From Bacteroidales bacterium (GTDB lineage Bacteria; Bacteroidota; Bacteroidia; Bacteroidales; UBA932): 64,000 bases of DNA. The DNA lies in the NCBI GenBank assembly GCA_017962235.1, contig JAGCVS010000005.1, positions 1 through 64,000 of the forward strand. Reading direction: 5' to 3'. Positions within the stretch are counted from its first letter, which is position 1; each line of letters starts with the position of its first letter. A program made the position numbers and the translations under genes. The notes beneath the pieces are model-generated. The model was not told where the DNA came from. It saw only the letters and a list, made by a program, of their open reading frames with translations, and did no database searches. Positions 9,023-17,075 of the stretch are shown one piece after another.

Positions 9023-10294
9023 TTAGTCAATTATATCAAAGCCGGTCCACTTGCGCAGAACCTCGGGCACCACAATGCCCTCTGCGGTCTGGTTATTCTC
9101 CAGCAGGGCGGCCACTATACGCGGCAATGCCAGCGAACTGCCGTTGAGGGTGTGTGCCAGCTGCGGCTTGCCGTTCTCGTCTTTGTAACGGAGTTTGAGG
9201 CGGTTTGCCTGATACGACTCAAAGTTGGACACGGAACTTACCTCCAGCCAGCGCTTCTGGGCTGCGCTGAACACTTCAAAGTCGTATGTAATGGCCGATG
9301 TGAAGCTCATGTCACCGCCGCACAGACGCACGATGCGGAATGGCAGGCCAAGGCTTGCCACCAGTGCCTCCACGTGAGCCACCATCCCGTCCAGAGCCTC
9401 GTACGAGTGCTCCGGCAGGCTCAGCTGCACAATCTCTACCTTATCGAACTGATGCAGACGGTTCAAGCCGCGCACATCCTTGCCGTAAGAACCGGCCTCG
9501 CGGCGGAAGCACGGAGTATATGCCGTCATCTTCACGGGGAAATCTTTCTGCACCAGAATAACATCGCGATAGATGTTGGTAACAGGCACCTCTGCGGTGG
9601 GCACCAGATAGAAATTGTCCACGGTAGCGTGGTACATCTGCCCCTCCTTGTCTGGGAGCTGACCGGTTCCGAAGCCGGAGGCCTCATTCACCATCACGGG
9701 CGGCTCCACCTCCAGGTAGCCGGCCTTGCTGTTGAATTCCAGGAAGTAATTGATGAGCGCACGCTGCAGCTTTGCTCCCTTCCCCTTGTACACGGGGAAT
9801 CCGGCGCCGGTGAGCTTCACGCCCAGGTCGAAGTCAATGATATCGTATTTCTTTGCCAGTTCCCAGTGCGGCAGGGCATCCTCGCCAAGCTCCGGAATCT
9901 GACCCTCCATCTTCACGATTACGTTGTCGTCTGCATTCTTGCCCTCCGGCACCTGTGCGCACGGCAGGTTGGGCAGCAGCACCAGCAGGTCGTTCTGCTT
10001 CTTTTCCGCCTCCGCCATCTTCTCTTCCAGCGCCTTGGACTGCTCTTTGAGAGCAGCCACCTCTGCCTTTGCAGCATCTGCAGCGGCACGGTCGCCCGCC
10101 TTCATAAGGGCGCCTATCTGCGCTGCCTTTGCCTTCTGCTGCTGCAGCAGGGCATCCATCTCGCTCTGTGCGGCACGGCGGTCGCGGTCGCAACCGAGTA
10201 TCTCGCTTACAATTCCCTTTGCGTCAAAATTCTTGACGGCAAGGCGTTCAACAACAAAATCGGGCTTTTCCCTGAGGAGTTTAAGTTGTAGCAT
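9023..10294 (-). CDS. serS: Seryl-tRNA synthetase
   Basis: This class II aminoacyl-tRNA synthetase charges tRNA-Ser. The 423 residues match the family. The N-terminal antiparallel coiled coil that grips the tRNA long variable arm spans ~30-105 (QQQKAKAAQIGALMKAGD...). Class II motif 2 is in FRREAGSYGKDVRGLNRLHQF, and motif 3 in GSSLALPRIVAALLENNQ. It forms a probable minus-strand run with the L,D-transpeptidase gene (12 nt upstream) and ruvC. Confidence 0.97.
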   Translation of the reverse strand: MLQLKLLREKPDFVVERLAVKNFDAKGIVSEILGCDRDRRAAQSEMDALLQQQKAKAAQIGALMKAGDRAAADAAKAEVAALKEQSKALEEKMAEAEKKQNDLLVLLPNLPCAQVPEGKNADDNVIVKMEGQIPELGEDALPHWELAKKYDIIDFDLGVKLTGAGFPVYKGKGAKLQRALINYFLEFNSKAGYLEVEPPVMVNEASGFGTGQLPDKEGQMYHATVDNFYLVPTAEVPVTNIYRDVILVQKDFPVKMTAYTPCFRREAGSYGKDVRGLNRLHQFDKVEIVQLSLPEHSYEALDGMVAHVEALVASLGLPFRIVRLCGGDMSFTSAITYDFEVFSAAQKRWLEVSSVSNFESYQANRLKLRYKDENGKPQLAHTLNGSSLALPRIVAALLENNQTAEGIVVPEVLRKWTGFDIID

Positions 10295-10306
10295 TACTAT
10301 ATCGAT

Positions 10307-10906
10307 TTAATCTTGTTTATCAGGAAGGATAATTACTGTGGTGCCTACCTCCACCCTCTCTTTGAGGTCCACTATGTCTTCATTGCGCATGCGGATGCAC
10401 CCCTCTGTGGCGCGCGTACCGATGGATTCGGGGAACGGAGTGCCGTGTATGCCGATATCTCTGATGCCCGGCACATCCAGACGGAGGAACCACGGCCCGT
10501 AGGCGTCTTTGATGGGACCCTTTCCGTCGTGGAAATCGTGCGGAATGCCAATCGCATAGAGCAACTGGTTGATCTTAAAGGTCCCCTCCGGGGTCTTGTG
10601 GTCTCCACGGCGCTGCTTGGGGCCGTAGTTCTCCGCACAAGCGACACCCCACTGCTTGATGACATTCCCGTCCGCGCCCACCAGATACAGCACAAGCGCC
10701 GGCTTGTCCACCACCACGAAGGGATAGGAATCCACTTGCGACAGATATTCCGCAAACGGAGCGGGCTGCGGCTCTTCTTCTTGCATCGGCTGCGATACTT
10801 CCTCCGGCTGGGGAGGCTGCTGGGGCGTCTGCCTGGAGGCGCACTTAGAACCCGCCAGAGCCATGGTCAGTACCCAGAGAAGAGCTATTGTCAGGACCTT
10901 TTTCAT
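10307..10906 (-). CDS. L,D-transpeptidase (YkuD-family) exported protein
   Basis: The 199-residue protein has an N-terminal signal peptide (~1-22), a Pro/Gln/Glu-rich linker (~27-52) and a YkuD domain. The catalytic signature is IGIHGTPFPESIGTRATEGC (His154, Cys170) followed by IRM. Such enzymes form 3-3 peptidoglycan cross-links or anchor lipoproteins; related Bacteroidetes proteins may act as murein hydrolases. The motif GSKC near residue 22 is a poor lipobox, so soluble periplasmic location is more likely than lipoprotein. Confidence 0.88.
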   Translation of the reverse strand: MKKVLTIALLWVLTMALAGSKCASRQTPQQPPQPEEVSQPMQEEEPQPAPFAEYLSQVDSYPFVVVDKPALVLYLVGADGNVIKQWGVACAENYGPKQRRGDHKTPEGTFKINQLLYAIGIPHDFHDGKGPIKDAYGPWFLRLDVPGIRDIGIHGTPFPESIGTRATEGCIRMRNEDIVDLKERVEVGTTVIILPDKQD

Positions 10907-10930
10907 AATCTGTGCGAAGATAGCAAAAAC

Positions 10931-10964
10931 TATAAAAAAATAAACGGCTCCGCGAGGGAACCGT
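10931..10964 (-). terminator. Intrinsic terminator of rplU-rpmA
   Basis: On the minus strand ACGGTTCC (10964-10957) pairs with GGAGCCGT (10951-10944), followed by a U-rich tract (complement of A-rich 10931-10943). It sits 30 nt downstream of the rpmA stop codon. Confidence 0.75.
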
Positions 10965-10994
10965 CTATTATCTGAAGGGAGACCCTTGAAACGA

Positions 10995-11267
10995 TTACGC
11001 CTCGCCCTGCGCCTGCGCGGGGACTACAGAGACGTATGACTTGTTATTGCGGGTCTTCTTGAATGCCACTGTACCATCGACCAATGCGTAAAGAGTATGG
11101 TCCCTTCCCATTCCGACATTCTCGCCGGGATTGTGGACAGTGCCTCTCTGACGGACCAGGATGTTGCCAGCCTTGGCTGCCTGACCGCCGAACAATTTAA
11201 CGCCTAAGCGTTTGCTTTCCGATTCACGGCCGTTCTTCGAACTGCCGACACCTTTTTTGTGAGCCAT
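10995..11267 (-). CDS. rpmA: 50S ribosomal protein L27
   Basis: A 90-residue basic protein beginning [24 protein letters not shown], with the family core [30 protein letters not shown]27 reaches towards the peptidyl transferase centre. There is no cleavable N-terminal extension of the Firmicutes type. It follows rplU by 13 nt, the universal rplU-rpmA pairing. Confidence 0.97.
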   Translation of the reverse strand: MAHKKGVGSSKNGRESESKRLGVKLFGGQAAKAGNILVRQRGTVHNPGENVGMGRDHTLYALVDGTVAFKKTRNNKSYVSVVPAQAQGEA

Positions 11268-11280
11268 AGTCTAAACGGGT

Positions 11281-11589
11281 TTAAGCGATTTCTTCTATTT
11301 GAAGTTTGGTCAGATACTGACGGTGACCGTTCTTCTTGTCCATGCCTTTACGACGGATCTTGTGGAAAACGATAACCTTGTCAGCCTTGCAGTGCTCCAT
11401 TACGGTAGCCTTTACAGTAGCGCCGGCAACGTAGGGTGCGCCAACCTGGACTGCACCTTCATTGTCGATCAGAAGGACCTTGTCAAAGTTAACCGAAGAG
11501 TCAACCTCGGCTGCGAGACGGTTCACAAATATCTTGCTCCCCTTCTCTACCTTGAACTGCTGTCCTGCAATGTCAACGATTGCGTACAT
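11281..11589 (-). CDS. rplU: 50S ribosomal protein L21
   Basis: A 102-residue protein starting MYAIVDIAGQQFKVEKGSKIFVNRL and containing the L21 signature KIRRKGMDKKNGHRQYLTKL. It binds 23S rRNA in the large subunit. It is the first gene of the rplU-rpmA operon. The leader is about 90 nt if the TATCTTTG element at 11694-11687 is used, and it ends in a perfect AT palindrome next to the start codon. Confidence 0.97.
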   Translation of the reverse strand: MYAIVDIAGQQFKVEKGSKIFVNRLAAEVDSSVNFDKVLLIDNEGAVQVGAPYVAGATVKATVMEHCKADKVIVFHKIRRKGMDKKNGHRQYLTKLQIEEIA

Positions 11590-11591
11590 AA

Positions 11592-11611
11592 ATTAATTTT
11601 TAAAAATTAAT
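11592..11611 (-). promoter_or_regulatory. 20-bp perfect palindrome in the rplU leader
   Basis: ATTAATTTTTAAAAATTAAT is its own reverse complement and ends 2 nt upstream of the rplU ATG, over the region where ribosomes bind. It could fold in the mRNA and affect translation, or it may simply be an A/T-rich Bacteroidota leader that lacks a Shine-Dalgarno sequence. Confidence 0.4.
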
Positions 11612-11686
11612 AGCCGTAAGCGGATATCCTATTAAATACCTCTTTGTCAATGGCTTATCGACTGTCTATAGCCCTTTTGGGGAGTG

Positions 11687-11716
11687 CAAAGATACGATAA
11701 TTATTTGAATTGCAAA
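11687..11716 (-). promoter_or_regulatory. Promoter of rplU-rpmA (minus strand)
   Basis: The minus strand has TTTG (11716-11713), an 18-nt spacer and TATCTTTG (11694-11687). It overlaps the plus-strand promoter of the divergent ATPase gene, so the two promoters share about 13 bp and may compete. Confidence 0.55.
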
Positions 11717-11735
11717 ATATTTGTTTCTACATTTG
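11704..11735 (+). promoter_or_regulatory. Promoter of the ATPase-sirtuin-MFS run
   Basis: TTTG (11704-11707), a 20-nt spacer and TACATTTG (11728-11735) match the Bacteroidota promoter well. The chosen ATG is at 11765, leaving a leader of about 22 nt. Confidence 0.65.
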
Positions 11736-11764
11736 TAACACTCCTGTTATCTGAAAAACGGCCC

Positions 11765-12820
11765 ATGGTTTCTTATTTCGACAGCCAGCATCCCGCCCGG
11801 GGCGACAAGTTTGTCTCCCGTTCTGAAACGGCGCGCGCTCTGGCGAATCAGATAAGGGATAAGAAGTTCTCCACGATATACGCTCCCGCCGGCTACGGCA
11901 AGGCAACCCTTGTGCAAAAGGCGTTCAAAATGCTGGAGGCGGAGCGCTACCCGGTGAAGATCGTGACGATGGACCTTTTCAACATAACCACGGAGGCGGC
12001 ATTCTGCAAGCTGTATGTGGATTCTTGCCGCGGCCATATAGAGGATTACAACCGCGACGCGCTGCTCCCCATCATCATGAATCTGAGCAGCATAAGCACC
12101 TCCGCCGCAATCAATCTGCCCCACCTGCTCTCAAGCGTTACCGGCCTTCACTTCGTGATCTATTTCAAGGAGTTCCAGAACCTGCTGAGCATGGACGGCG
12201 GCGAGAAACTGCTCAAACTAATGGAGCGCGAGCTGGACAACCACCAGGACGTGGCATACGTTGTGACCGGAGAGCAGCTGAACAAGATGAAGGAGATATT
12301 TGAAAGGCGCAAGTTCTTCTACCGCATCAACTGCAACATACCGCTGGAGCCTCTGCAGCAGAGCGACTGTATCTCTTATCTGCGCAACGGATTCCTCAAG
12401 AGCGGCAAGGACCTGGACGAAGACACTGCGCTGGAGCTTTACAATATCTCCAAGGGATATCCGCTGGTAATGAACGGTTTGGCAACCATCTGCGACACCG
12501 TGGCGCCGGGCTATATCAACAGGCGCACCTTTGCGGGGGCGGTGGAGGCATATCTCGACTCCAGGGAGTACGACTATCGTTTCATTACCGGCAACCTTAC
12601 CGGGAATCAGGTGAATTTCCTGCGCGCAGTGTGCGACGGGGTGAAACAGTTCAGTTCTTCCGAGGTGCTCCGGAAATATCACCTCCACAGCAGCGCTAAT
12701 GTTTTCCGCCTGAAAGAAGCATTATCAAAAAAAGAAATAGTAACTTTCGACTCCGAAGAGCGCGCATTTGTCATCGACCCGATGTTTGAGTTGTGGCTCA
12801 AGCGGCGCTATTTTGTATAA
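11765..12820 (+). CDS. Archaeal-ATPase-like AAA+ protein with degenerate Walker motifs
   Basis: A 351-residue cytoplasmic protein. I start it at ATG 11765 (MVSYFDSQHP), downstream of a good promoter. The layout matches AAA+ ATPases of the archaeal ATPase/DUF234-like type: a RSETARALANQI N-terminal segment, a P-loop domain and a C-terminal winged helix (LTGNQVNFLRAVCDGV...FVIDPMFELWLKRRY). Both nucleotide motifs are altered. Walker A reads APAGYGKATL, with Ala47 in place of Thr/Ser after the Lys. Walker B reads FVIYFKEFQNL, with Lys135 where Asp is normal, although Glu136 remains. ATP hydrolysis may be lost. It sits 10 nt upstream of the sirtuin gene. Its function is unknown. Confidence 0.75.
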   Translation: MVSYFDSQHPARGDKFVSRSETARALANQIRDKKFSTIYAPAGYGKATLVQKAFKMLEAERYPVKIVTMDLFNITTEAAFCKLYVDSCRGHIEDYNRDALLPIIMNLSSISTSAAINLPHLLSSVTGLHFVIYFKEFQNLLSMDGGEKLLKLMERELDNHQDVAYVVTGEQLNKMKEIFERRKFFYRINCNIPLEPLQQSDCISYLRNGFLKSGKDLDEDTALELYNISKGYPLVMNGLATICDTVAPGYINRRTFAGAVEAYLDSREYDYRFITGNLTGNQVNFLRAVCDGVKQFSSSEVLRKYHLHSSANVFRLKEALSKKEIVTFDSEERAFVIDPMFELWLKRRYFV

Positions 12821-12830
12821 AACACAGAGT

Positions 12831-13520
12831 ATGAAGAAACTGGTGGTATTGACAGGAGCCGGCGTGAGCGCCGAGAGCGGCATAAGCACCTTCCGCGACA
12901 GCAACGGACTGTGGGAGAACTACAACGTTGCCGACGTGGCGACCATCGAAGGGTGGTGGCGCAACCGCTCCCTGGTGCTGGAGTTCTACAACCAGCGCCG
13001 CGGAGAACTGGCCACCAAGAAGCCCAACAAGGCGCACAAACTGATTGCGGAGCTTGAAAAGTACTTTGACGTGACGGTGGTCACGCAGAATATAGACAAC
13101 CTGCACGAGCAGGGGGGCAGCACCAAGGTAATCCACCTCCACGGCGAGGCCACCAAGGTCCGTCCTGAAGACTGCGAGCAGGACTGCAAGACCATAGACG
13201 TGGGCTACAAGCCCGTGAACCTGGGCGACACCGACAGCCGCGGAGTGCAGCTGCGCCCCAACATCGTGTGGTTCGGCGAGGCGGTGCCCAAGTTCGATAC
13301 CGCCACCGGCATCGCCGCGAATGCGGACATGATGCTGATAGTGGGCACCTCGCTGCAGGTATATCCTGCCGCAGGGCTGGTGCAGTATGTCAAGACCGGC
13401 ACCCCGATATACCTCATCGACCCCAAACCGGTCTATGTCGGCGCCCGGAACTTCACCCAGATTACCGACGTCGCCACCAAGGGCATGGAGAAATTCATGG
13501 AAATAGTAAAAACAATGTAG
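12831..13520 (+). CDS. cobB: Sir2-family NAD-dependent protein deacylase
   Basis: The 229-residue sirtuin removes acyl groups from lysines using NAD+. I start it at ATG 12831 (MKKLVVLTGAGVSAESGI). It has the NAD motif GAGVSAESGISTFR (9-22), TQNIDNLH (85-92) and catalytic His104 in IHLHGE. Tyr53 and Arg56 in EFYNQRR match the Tyr-x-x-Arg of class III (SIRT5/CobB-like) enzymes that prefer succinyl/malonyl lysine. Only Cys115 and Cys119 remain of the usual four zinc ligands, so the zinc module is probably absent, as in many Bacteroidetes sirtuins. It lies between the AAA+ gene and an MFS transporter gene. Confidence 0.9.
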   Translation: MKKLVVLTGAGVSAESGISTFRDSNGLWENYNVADVATIEGWWRNRSLVLEFYNQRRGELATKKPNKAHKLIAELEKYFDVTVVTQNIDNLHEQGGSTKVIHLHGEATKVRPEDCEQDCKTIDVGYKPVNLGDTDSRGVQLRPNIVWFGEAVPKFDTATGIAANADMMLIVGTSLQVYPAAGLVQYVKTGTPIYLIDPKPVYVGARNFTQITDVATKGMEKFMEIVKTM

Positions 13521-13522
13521 AT

Positions 13523-14893
13523 ATGTCTGAGAAGATTGTAAAGTTAATGAACGACAACGCCTTCGCGCGTTGGGGGGCCTTGATTCTGATTGCCTCCATG
13601 ATGTTTTTTGCATACATGTTCGTGGACGTGATGTCCCCGCTCAAGAGCATGCTGGAGAGTCAGCTCAGCTGGAGCAGCACCACCTTCGGCACCTATGCGG
13701 CGAGTGAATATATACTTAACGTGTGCGGCTTCCTGATCCTGGCCGGCATCATCCTGGACAAGATGGGGGTACGCCATACCGGCATCCTCTCCGCATCGCT
13801 CATGGTGGCCGGCGCCTGCATCAAGTTTGTGGGCATCAGCGACTGGTTCCAGGGCACCGCGTTCTGCAACTGGCTGGGCTCCTGGTGGACCGCTCTCCCC
13901 GGCAGCGCCAAGATGGCTTCGCTGGGCTTCATGATATTCGGCTGCGGCTGCGAGATGGCCGGCACCACCGTATCCAAAGCCATCGCCAAATGGTTCAAGG
14001 GCAAGGAGATGTCTCTCGCCATGGGCGTAGAGATGGCTATCGCCCGTCTGGGTGTGTTCGCCGTGATGTGGATTTCGCCGCTGATATACAACAAGTTCGG
14101 CACTGTGGTTGCGCCTCTGGCGTTCTGCACCGCCCTGCTCATCATAGGCCTCATCTTCTTCATCGTCTTTACAATAATGGACCGCAAGTTTGACAGTCAG
14201 CTGATGGCTGCCGGCCTCATGTCGGAAGAGAAGAGCCCGGAAGACGAATTCCACGTAAAGGACCTGGGGCAGATTTTCTCCAGCAAGATGTTCTGGATCG
14301 TGGCCCTGATGTGCGTGCTCTATTACAGTGCCATCTTCCCGTTCCAGAGGTATGCTCCCAACTATCTGGAAGCCACTCTGGGCATAGATGCCGGCACCGC
14401 CGCCCATCTGTTCAGCTTCTTCCCCATCCTGGCCATGGTGCTCACCCCGGTCCTGGGCGCATTCATATCGTTCAAGGGCAAGGCGGCCAGCATGCTGCTC
14501 ATAGGTTCGCTCATCATGGTGGCGTGCCACCTGAGCTTCGCCTTCCTGCTGCCGGCATTCCCGTCGCAGTGGCTCGCTGTGGTGCTGATCCTCGTGCTTG
14601 GCGTGTCGTTCTCTCTGGTTCCGGCGGCGCTCTGGCCTTCTGTACCCAAGATCATAGACGAGAAGGTGCTGGGCAGTGCATACTGCCTCATCTTCTGGGT
14701 GCAGAATATCGGCCTCTGCCTGGTGCCCCTGCTCATCGGCGTAGTTCTTGACAAGACCGGCGGGTATCTGGCACCAATGTTGATATTCAGCTCGTTCGGA
14801 GTACTGGCGTTCTTCTTCACCTTCCTGCTCAAGCTGGAAGACCGCAAGAAGAAATACGGTCTGGAGCTTCCTGAAGTAAAATCAGAACAATAA
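13523..14893 (+). CDS. Major facilitator superfamily transporter
   Basis: A 456-residue membrane protein with about 12 hydrophobic segments and a central cytoplasmic loop (MDRKFDSQLMAAGLMSEEKSPEDEFHVKDL, ~214-243). I start it at ATG 13523 (MSEKIVKLMNDNAFARW), 2 nt after the sirtuin stop. The substrate is unknown; its general layout recalls nitrate/oxalate-formate-type MFS proteins, but no decisive motif is visible. Cotranscription with the ATPase and sirtuin genes is likely from the tight spacing. Confidence 0.85.
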   Translation: MSEKIVKLMNDNAFARWGALILIASMMFFAYMFVDVMSPLKSMLESQLSWSSTTFGTYAASEYILNVCGFLILAGIILDKMGVRHTGILSASLMVAGACIKFVGISDWFQGTAFCNWLGSWWTALPGSAKMASLGFMIFGCGCEMAGTTVSKAIAKWFKGKEMSLAMGVEMAIARLGVFAVMWISPLIYNKFGTVVAPLAFCTALLIIGLIFFIVFTIMDRKFDSQLMAAGLMSEEKSPEDEFHVKDLGQIFSSKMFWIVALMCVLYYSAIFPFQRYAPNYLEATLGIDAGTAAHLFSFFPILAMVLTPVLGAFISFKGKAASMLLIGSLIMVACHLSFAFLLPAFPSQWLAVVLILVLGVSFSLVPAALWPSVPKIIDEKVLGSAYCLIFWVQNIGLCLVPLLIGVVLDKTGGYLAPMLIFSSFGVLAFFFTFLLKLEDRKKKYGLELPEVKSEQ

Positions 14894-14913
14894 CAACTAT
14901 AAACAAAACTGAA

Positions 14914-15420
14914 ATGAAAAAGATCTTATCTGCAATCGCTGCCCTCACCCTCAGCGTAATGATGTGCACCTCCTGCGGTCTCACCCAGCAGGTAGCCAAT
15001 GCCAACCCCTCTTCCAGCGGTACCACAACCGGTAAGGCTCTCCTGGGTCTCTTTACCCAGTATCTCATGGACGGCAAACTGGACACCAGCAACATCAACA
15101 ACCTGCTCAACCTGGCAACCCTGGCTACCAGCATCCAGAGTCTAAAGGGCAACAGCAACAACCAGTCCGTACTGGGCAGCTTTGCTTCGGGTCTTGTAAA
15201 CGGTTCCAACAACTCTATCAGCACCACCAACAGCTCCACCATCACAAACCTGCTGTCGTCGCTGGTAAACAATGTGGACCTCTCTTCCCTGGCATCCCTG
15301 CTCACCCGCAGCGGCGAGGTTGACACCCAGGCTGCTCAGCAGGTTACCCAGTCACAGGCCATGACCAGCACCACCAGTGCACTTGGCAATATCTTCAAAC
15401 TGATGAGCATAGCTCAATAA
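14914..15420 (+). CDS. Small Ser/Asn/Thr-rich lipoprotein, function unknown
   Basis: A 168-residue protein with a signal peptide ending MMCTSCG, where Cys17 or Cys20 is the likely lipidated residue. The mature part is low in charge and rich in Ser, Asn, Thr and Leu, with three amphipathic blocks (LLGLFTQYLMDGKLDTSNINNLLNLATLATSIQSL; TITNLLSSLVNNVDLSSLASLL; TSALGNIFKLMSIAQ). The composition recalls DUF4923-type secreted proteins, but I do not assign a family. Its stop codon overlaps the next ATG by one base, linking it to the toroid gene that opens the glycan locus. Confidence 0.65.
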   Translation: MKKILSAIAALTLSVMMCTSCGLTQQVANANPSSSGTTTGKALLGLFTQYLMDGKLDTSNINNLLNLATLATSIQSLKGNSNNQSVLGSFASGLVNGSNNSISTTNSSTITNLLSSLVNNVDLSSLASLLTRSGEVDTQAAQQVTQSQAMTSTTSALGNIFKLMSIAQ

Positions 15421-17063
15421 TGAAGAGCAGACTTTTTCTGACAATCGGGGGCGCATTAATCTGCGCCCTTGTTGTTAGCTGCCACGGCCAGAAGGCTGGT
15501 GTCCCAGAGTTTGACTATGAATCGCTTAACGCACAGGCTGCACTTGAGTATCTGCAGCCTGTGCACCCCGGCGTACGCGGCGAGGTTCCCTTCTGGAACC
15601 CCTATTCTTTCAAGTTCATCTACGCTCCAGCGTTTGACCTGGATGATGTAGAGGGTGCGGATTGTTATCAATACACCGTAACGGCGGCAGACAAACAGTT
15701 TACCTTCCTGCGCAGCACCCCCCGCGAAGCACTATCTCCCGTATGGAACGAAATCCCGGTAGGGCCCGTACAGCTCACCGTTCAGGCGATGAATGATGAC
15801 GGCGAGCCCGTGGGCGAGCCGCAGAGCCGCAAGTTTGAGCGCGACAATCCGTTCTATGGGCCGTATGACCCGGCACCGCGCAGCTACCGCGAGGCGGCAG
15901 TGATGGCGGCTGAGTTCATCCACAACAGCCCCGTGGCGCAGGGATGGCTGGGCAGCGGCGAACTGCCCAGTCTCAGATATGAGCTCAACTGCTACCCCAA
16001 CAAAATCTGGGGCGGCACCATCCAAATAGAGTGTGCTCTGGCCCGGCTGAAACCGGAATACGAAGAGGAGGCCTTGAAGGTAGCACACGCCGCAGCTGAC
16101 GCTCTGATAAGCCATTCCCAGCCGGCCGACGGTGCCCTGCCCTACTTCCCTCCGACATATTACTCCCGCGAAGGGGTGGAATACATCTGGTACATCCAGC
16201 GGGTAATAGACCGCAACCGCGACTACACCATGTTTGCCGATGCCGTCATGGCTGCCAATGCCCTTCTGGACCTCTACGATACCACATCGGAGCAAAAGTA
16301 CTTCGACCACGCCCTGCACATTGCACAAACCTATCGCGACCTGCAGGCAGAGGACGGCTCCTGGCCCGTGAAGGTCAACTGGAACACCGGCGAGTCGATA
16401 ACTCCGGCGCGGTGCATGCCCACCTCCATCCTCCAGCTGGCGCAGCGCCTGCACGACCGCTATGGCGTGAAAGGGTTTGAAAAGATGATAGCCACCACTG
16501 AGGATTGGCTCTGGAAGAACACCATAAGCAATTTCAACTTTAACGGGCAGTTCGAGGATGTAACCGTGACCGACAAGGCCTCTTACCAGAACCTCACCAA
16601 CTGCATCGCCGTGGATTGCATAGACTACTTCCTGAACAAGCCCAAACCCTCCAAGAAGGAGATTGCAGCCTGCATGGAGATGGCCCGTTTTGCTGAAGAC
16701 CAGTTCACCCGCTGGCACTCTCCCGTTGAGGAAGATGCCGATGCCGATGCCGACGCCGGCGAATCATTCTCAACCCCGTTCGTGTTCGAGCAGTACTCCT
16801 TCCAGTGCCCCATTGACGCCAGCACCGTGGGTGTGGCCAACGCCTGGATGAACATCTATGAAGCCACCGGCGATTTGCTCTCTCTTGCGAAAGCCAAGAC
16901 ACTGGTGGACAGCATAGTAAAAATCCAAGACCCCGACTGCGGATGCATTCCTACCTCCCTCTACCAAGACGCGAGCGTGGACATCAGCGAGCACTGGGTC
17001 AACTGCACCTACAGCAGCATCAAAAAGCTGTTACGGCTGGACAGCATCCTCTCAAATGACTAA
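15420..17063 (+). CDS. Toroid-like lipoprotein, paralogue 1 of 3
   Basis: A 547-residue lipoprotein (lipobox ALVVSC, Cys21). The N-terminal ~125 residues look like a beta-sandwich (QPVHPGVRGEVPFWNPYSFKFIYAPAF...). The rest is helical and resembles an (alpha/alpha)6 toroid of the kind seen in lyases, unsaturated glucuronyl hydrolases and epimerases, including LQAEDGSWPVKVNWNTGES and WLWKNTISNFNFNGQFEDV. I cannot name the family. It shares long conserved stretches with the proteins encoded at 17076 and 42741. An acidic DADADADA insert (~439-446), encoded by a hexamer repeat, is unique to this copy. Surface carbohydrate processing is inferred from fold and neighbours. Confidence 0.7.
   Translation: MKSRLFLTIGGALICALVVSCHGQKAGVPEFDYESLNAQAALEYLQPVHPGVRGEVPFWNPYSFKFIYAPAFDLDDVEGADCYQYTVTAADKQFTFLRSTPREALSPVWNEIPVGPVQLTVQAMNDDGEPVGEPQSRKFERDNPFYGPYDPAPRSYREAAVMAAEFIHNSPVAQGWLGSGELPSLRYELNCYPNKIWGGTIQIECALARLKPEYEEEALKVAHAAADALISHSQPADGALPYFPPTYYSREGVEYIWYIQRVIDRNRDYTMFADAVMAANALLDLYDTTSEQKYFDHALHIAQTYRDLQAEDGSWPVKVNWNTGESITPARCMPTSILQLAQRLHDRYGVKGFEKMIATTEDWLWKNTISNFNFNGQFEDVTVTDKASYQNLTNCIAVDCIDYFLNKPKPSKKEIAACMEMARFAEDQFTRWHSPVEEDADADADAGESFSTPFVFEQYSFQCPIDASTVGVANAWMNIYEATGDLLSLAKAKTLVDSIVKIQDPDCGCIPTSLYQDASVDISEHWVNCTYSSIKKLLRLDSILSND
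16734..16757 (+). repeat. Hexamer tandem repeat GATGCC x4 within the toroid gene
   Basis: Three exact GATGCC units followed by one GACGCC encode an Asp-Ala run in paralogue 1. The other two paralogues lack it, so it is a recent slippage-type expansion at a surface loop. Confidence 0.8.
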
Positions 17064-17075
17064 ACCTCAACCTAT

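Noticed and set aside
8870..10291. Long open frame (473 codons) on the plus strand opposite serS
   Set aside because: It is antisense to a complete seryl-tRNA synthetase, has no recognisable domain and shows the composition of a GC-rich shadow frame.
11765..13520. ATPase-sirtuin pair as an antiphage system (Sir2-HerA or DSR-like)
   Set aside because: The sirtuin is a compact CobB-type deacylase with normal catalytic residues, the ATPase is not HerA-like, and an MFS transporter is co-encoded. No other defence gene is near.
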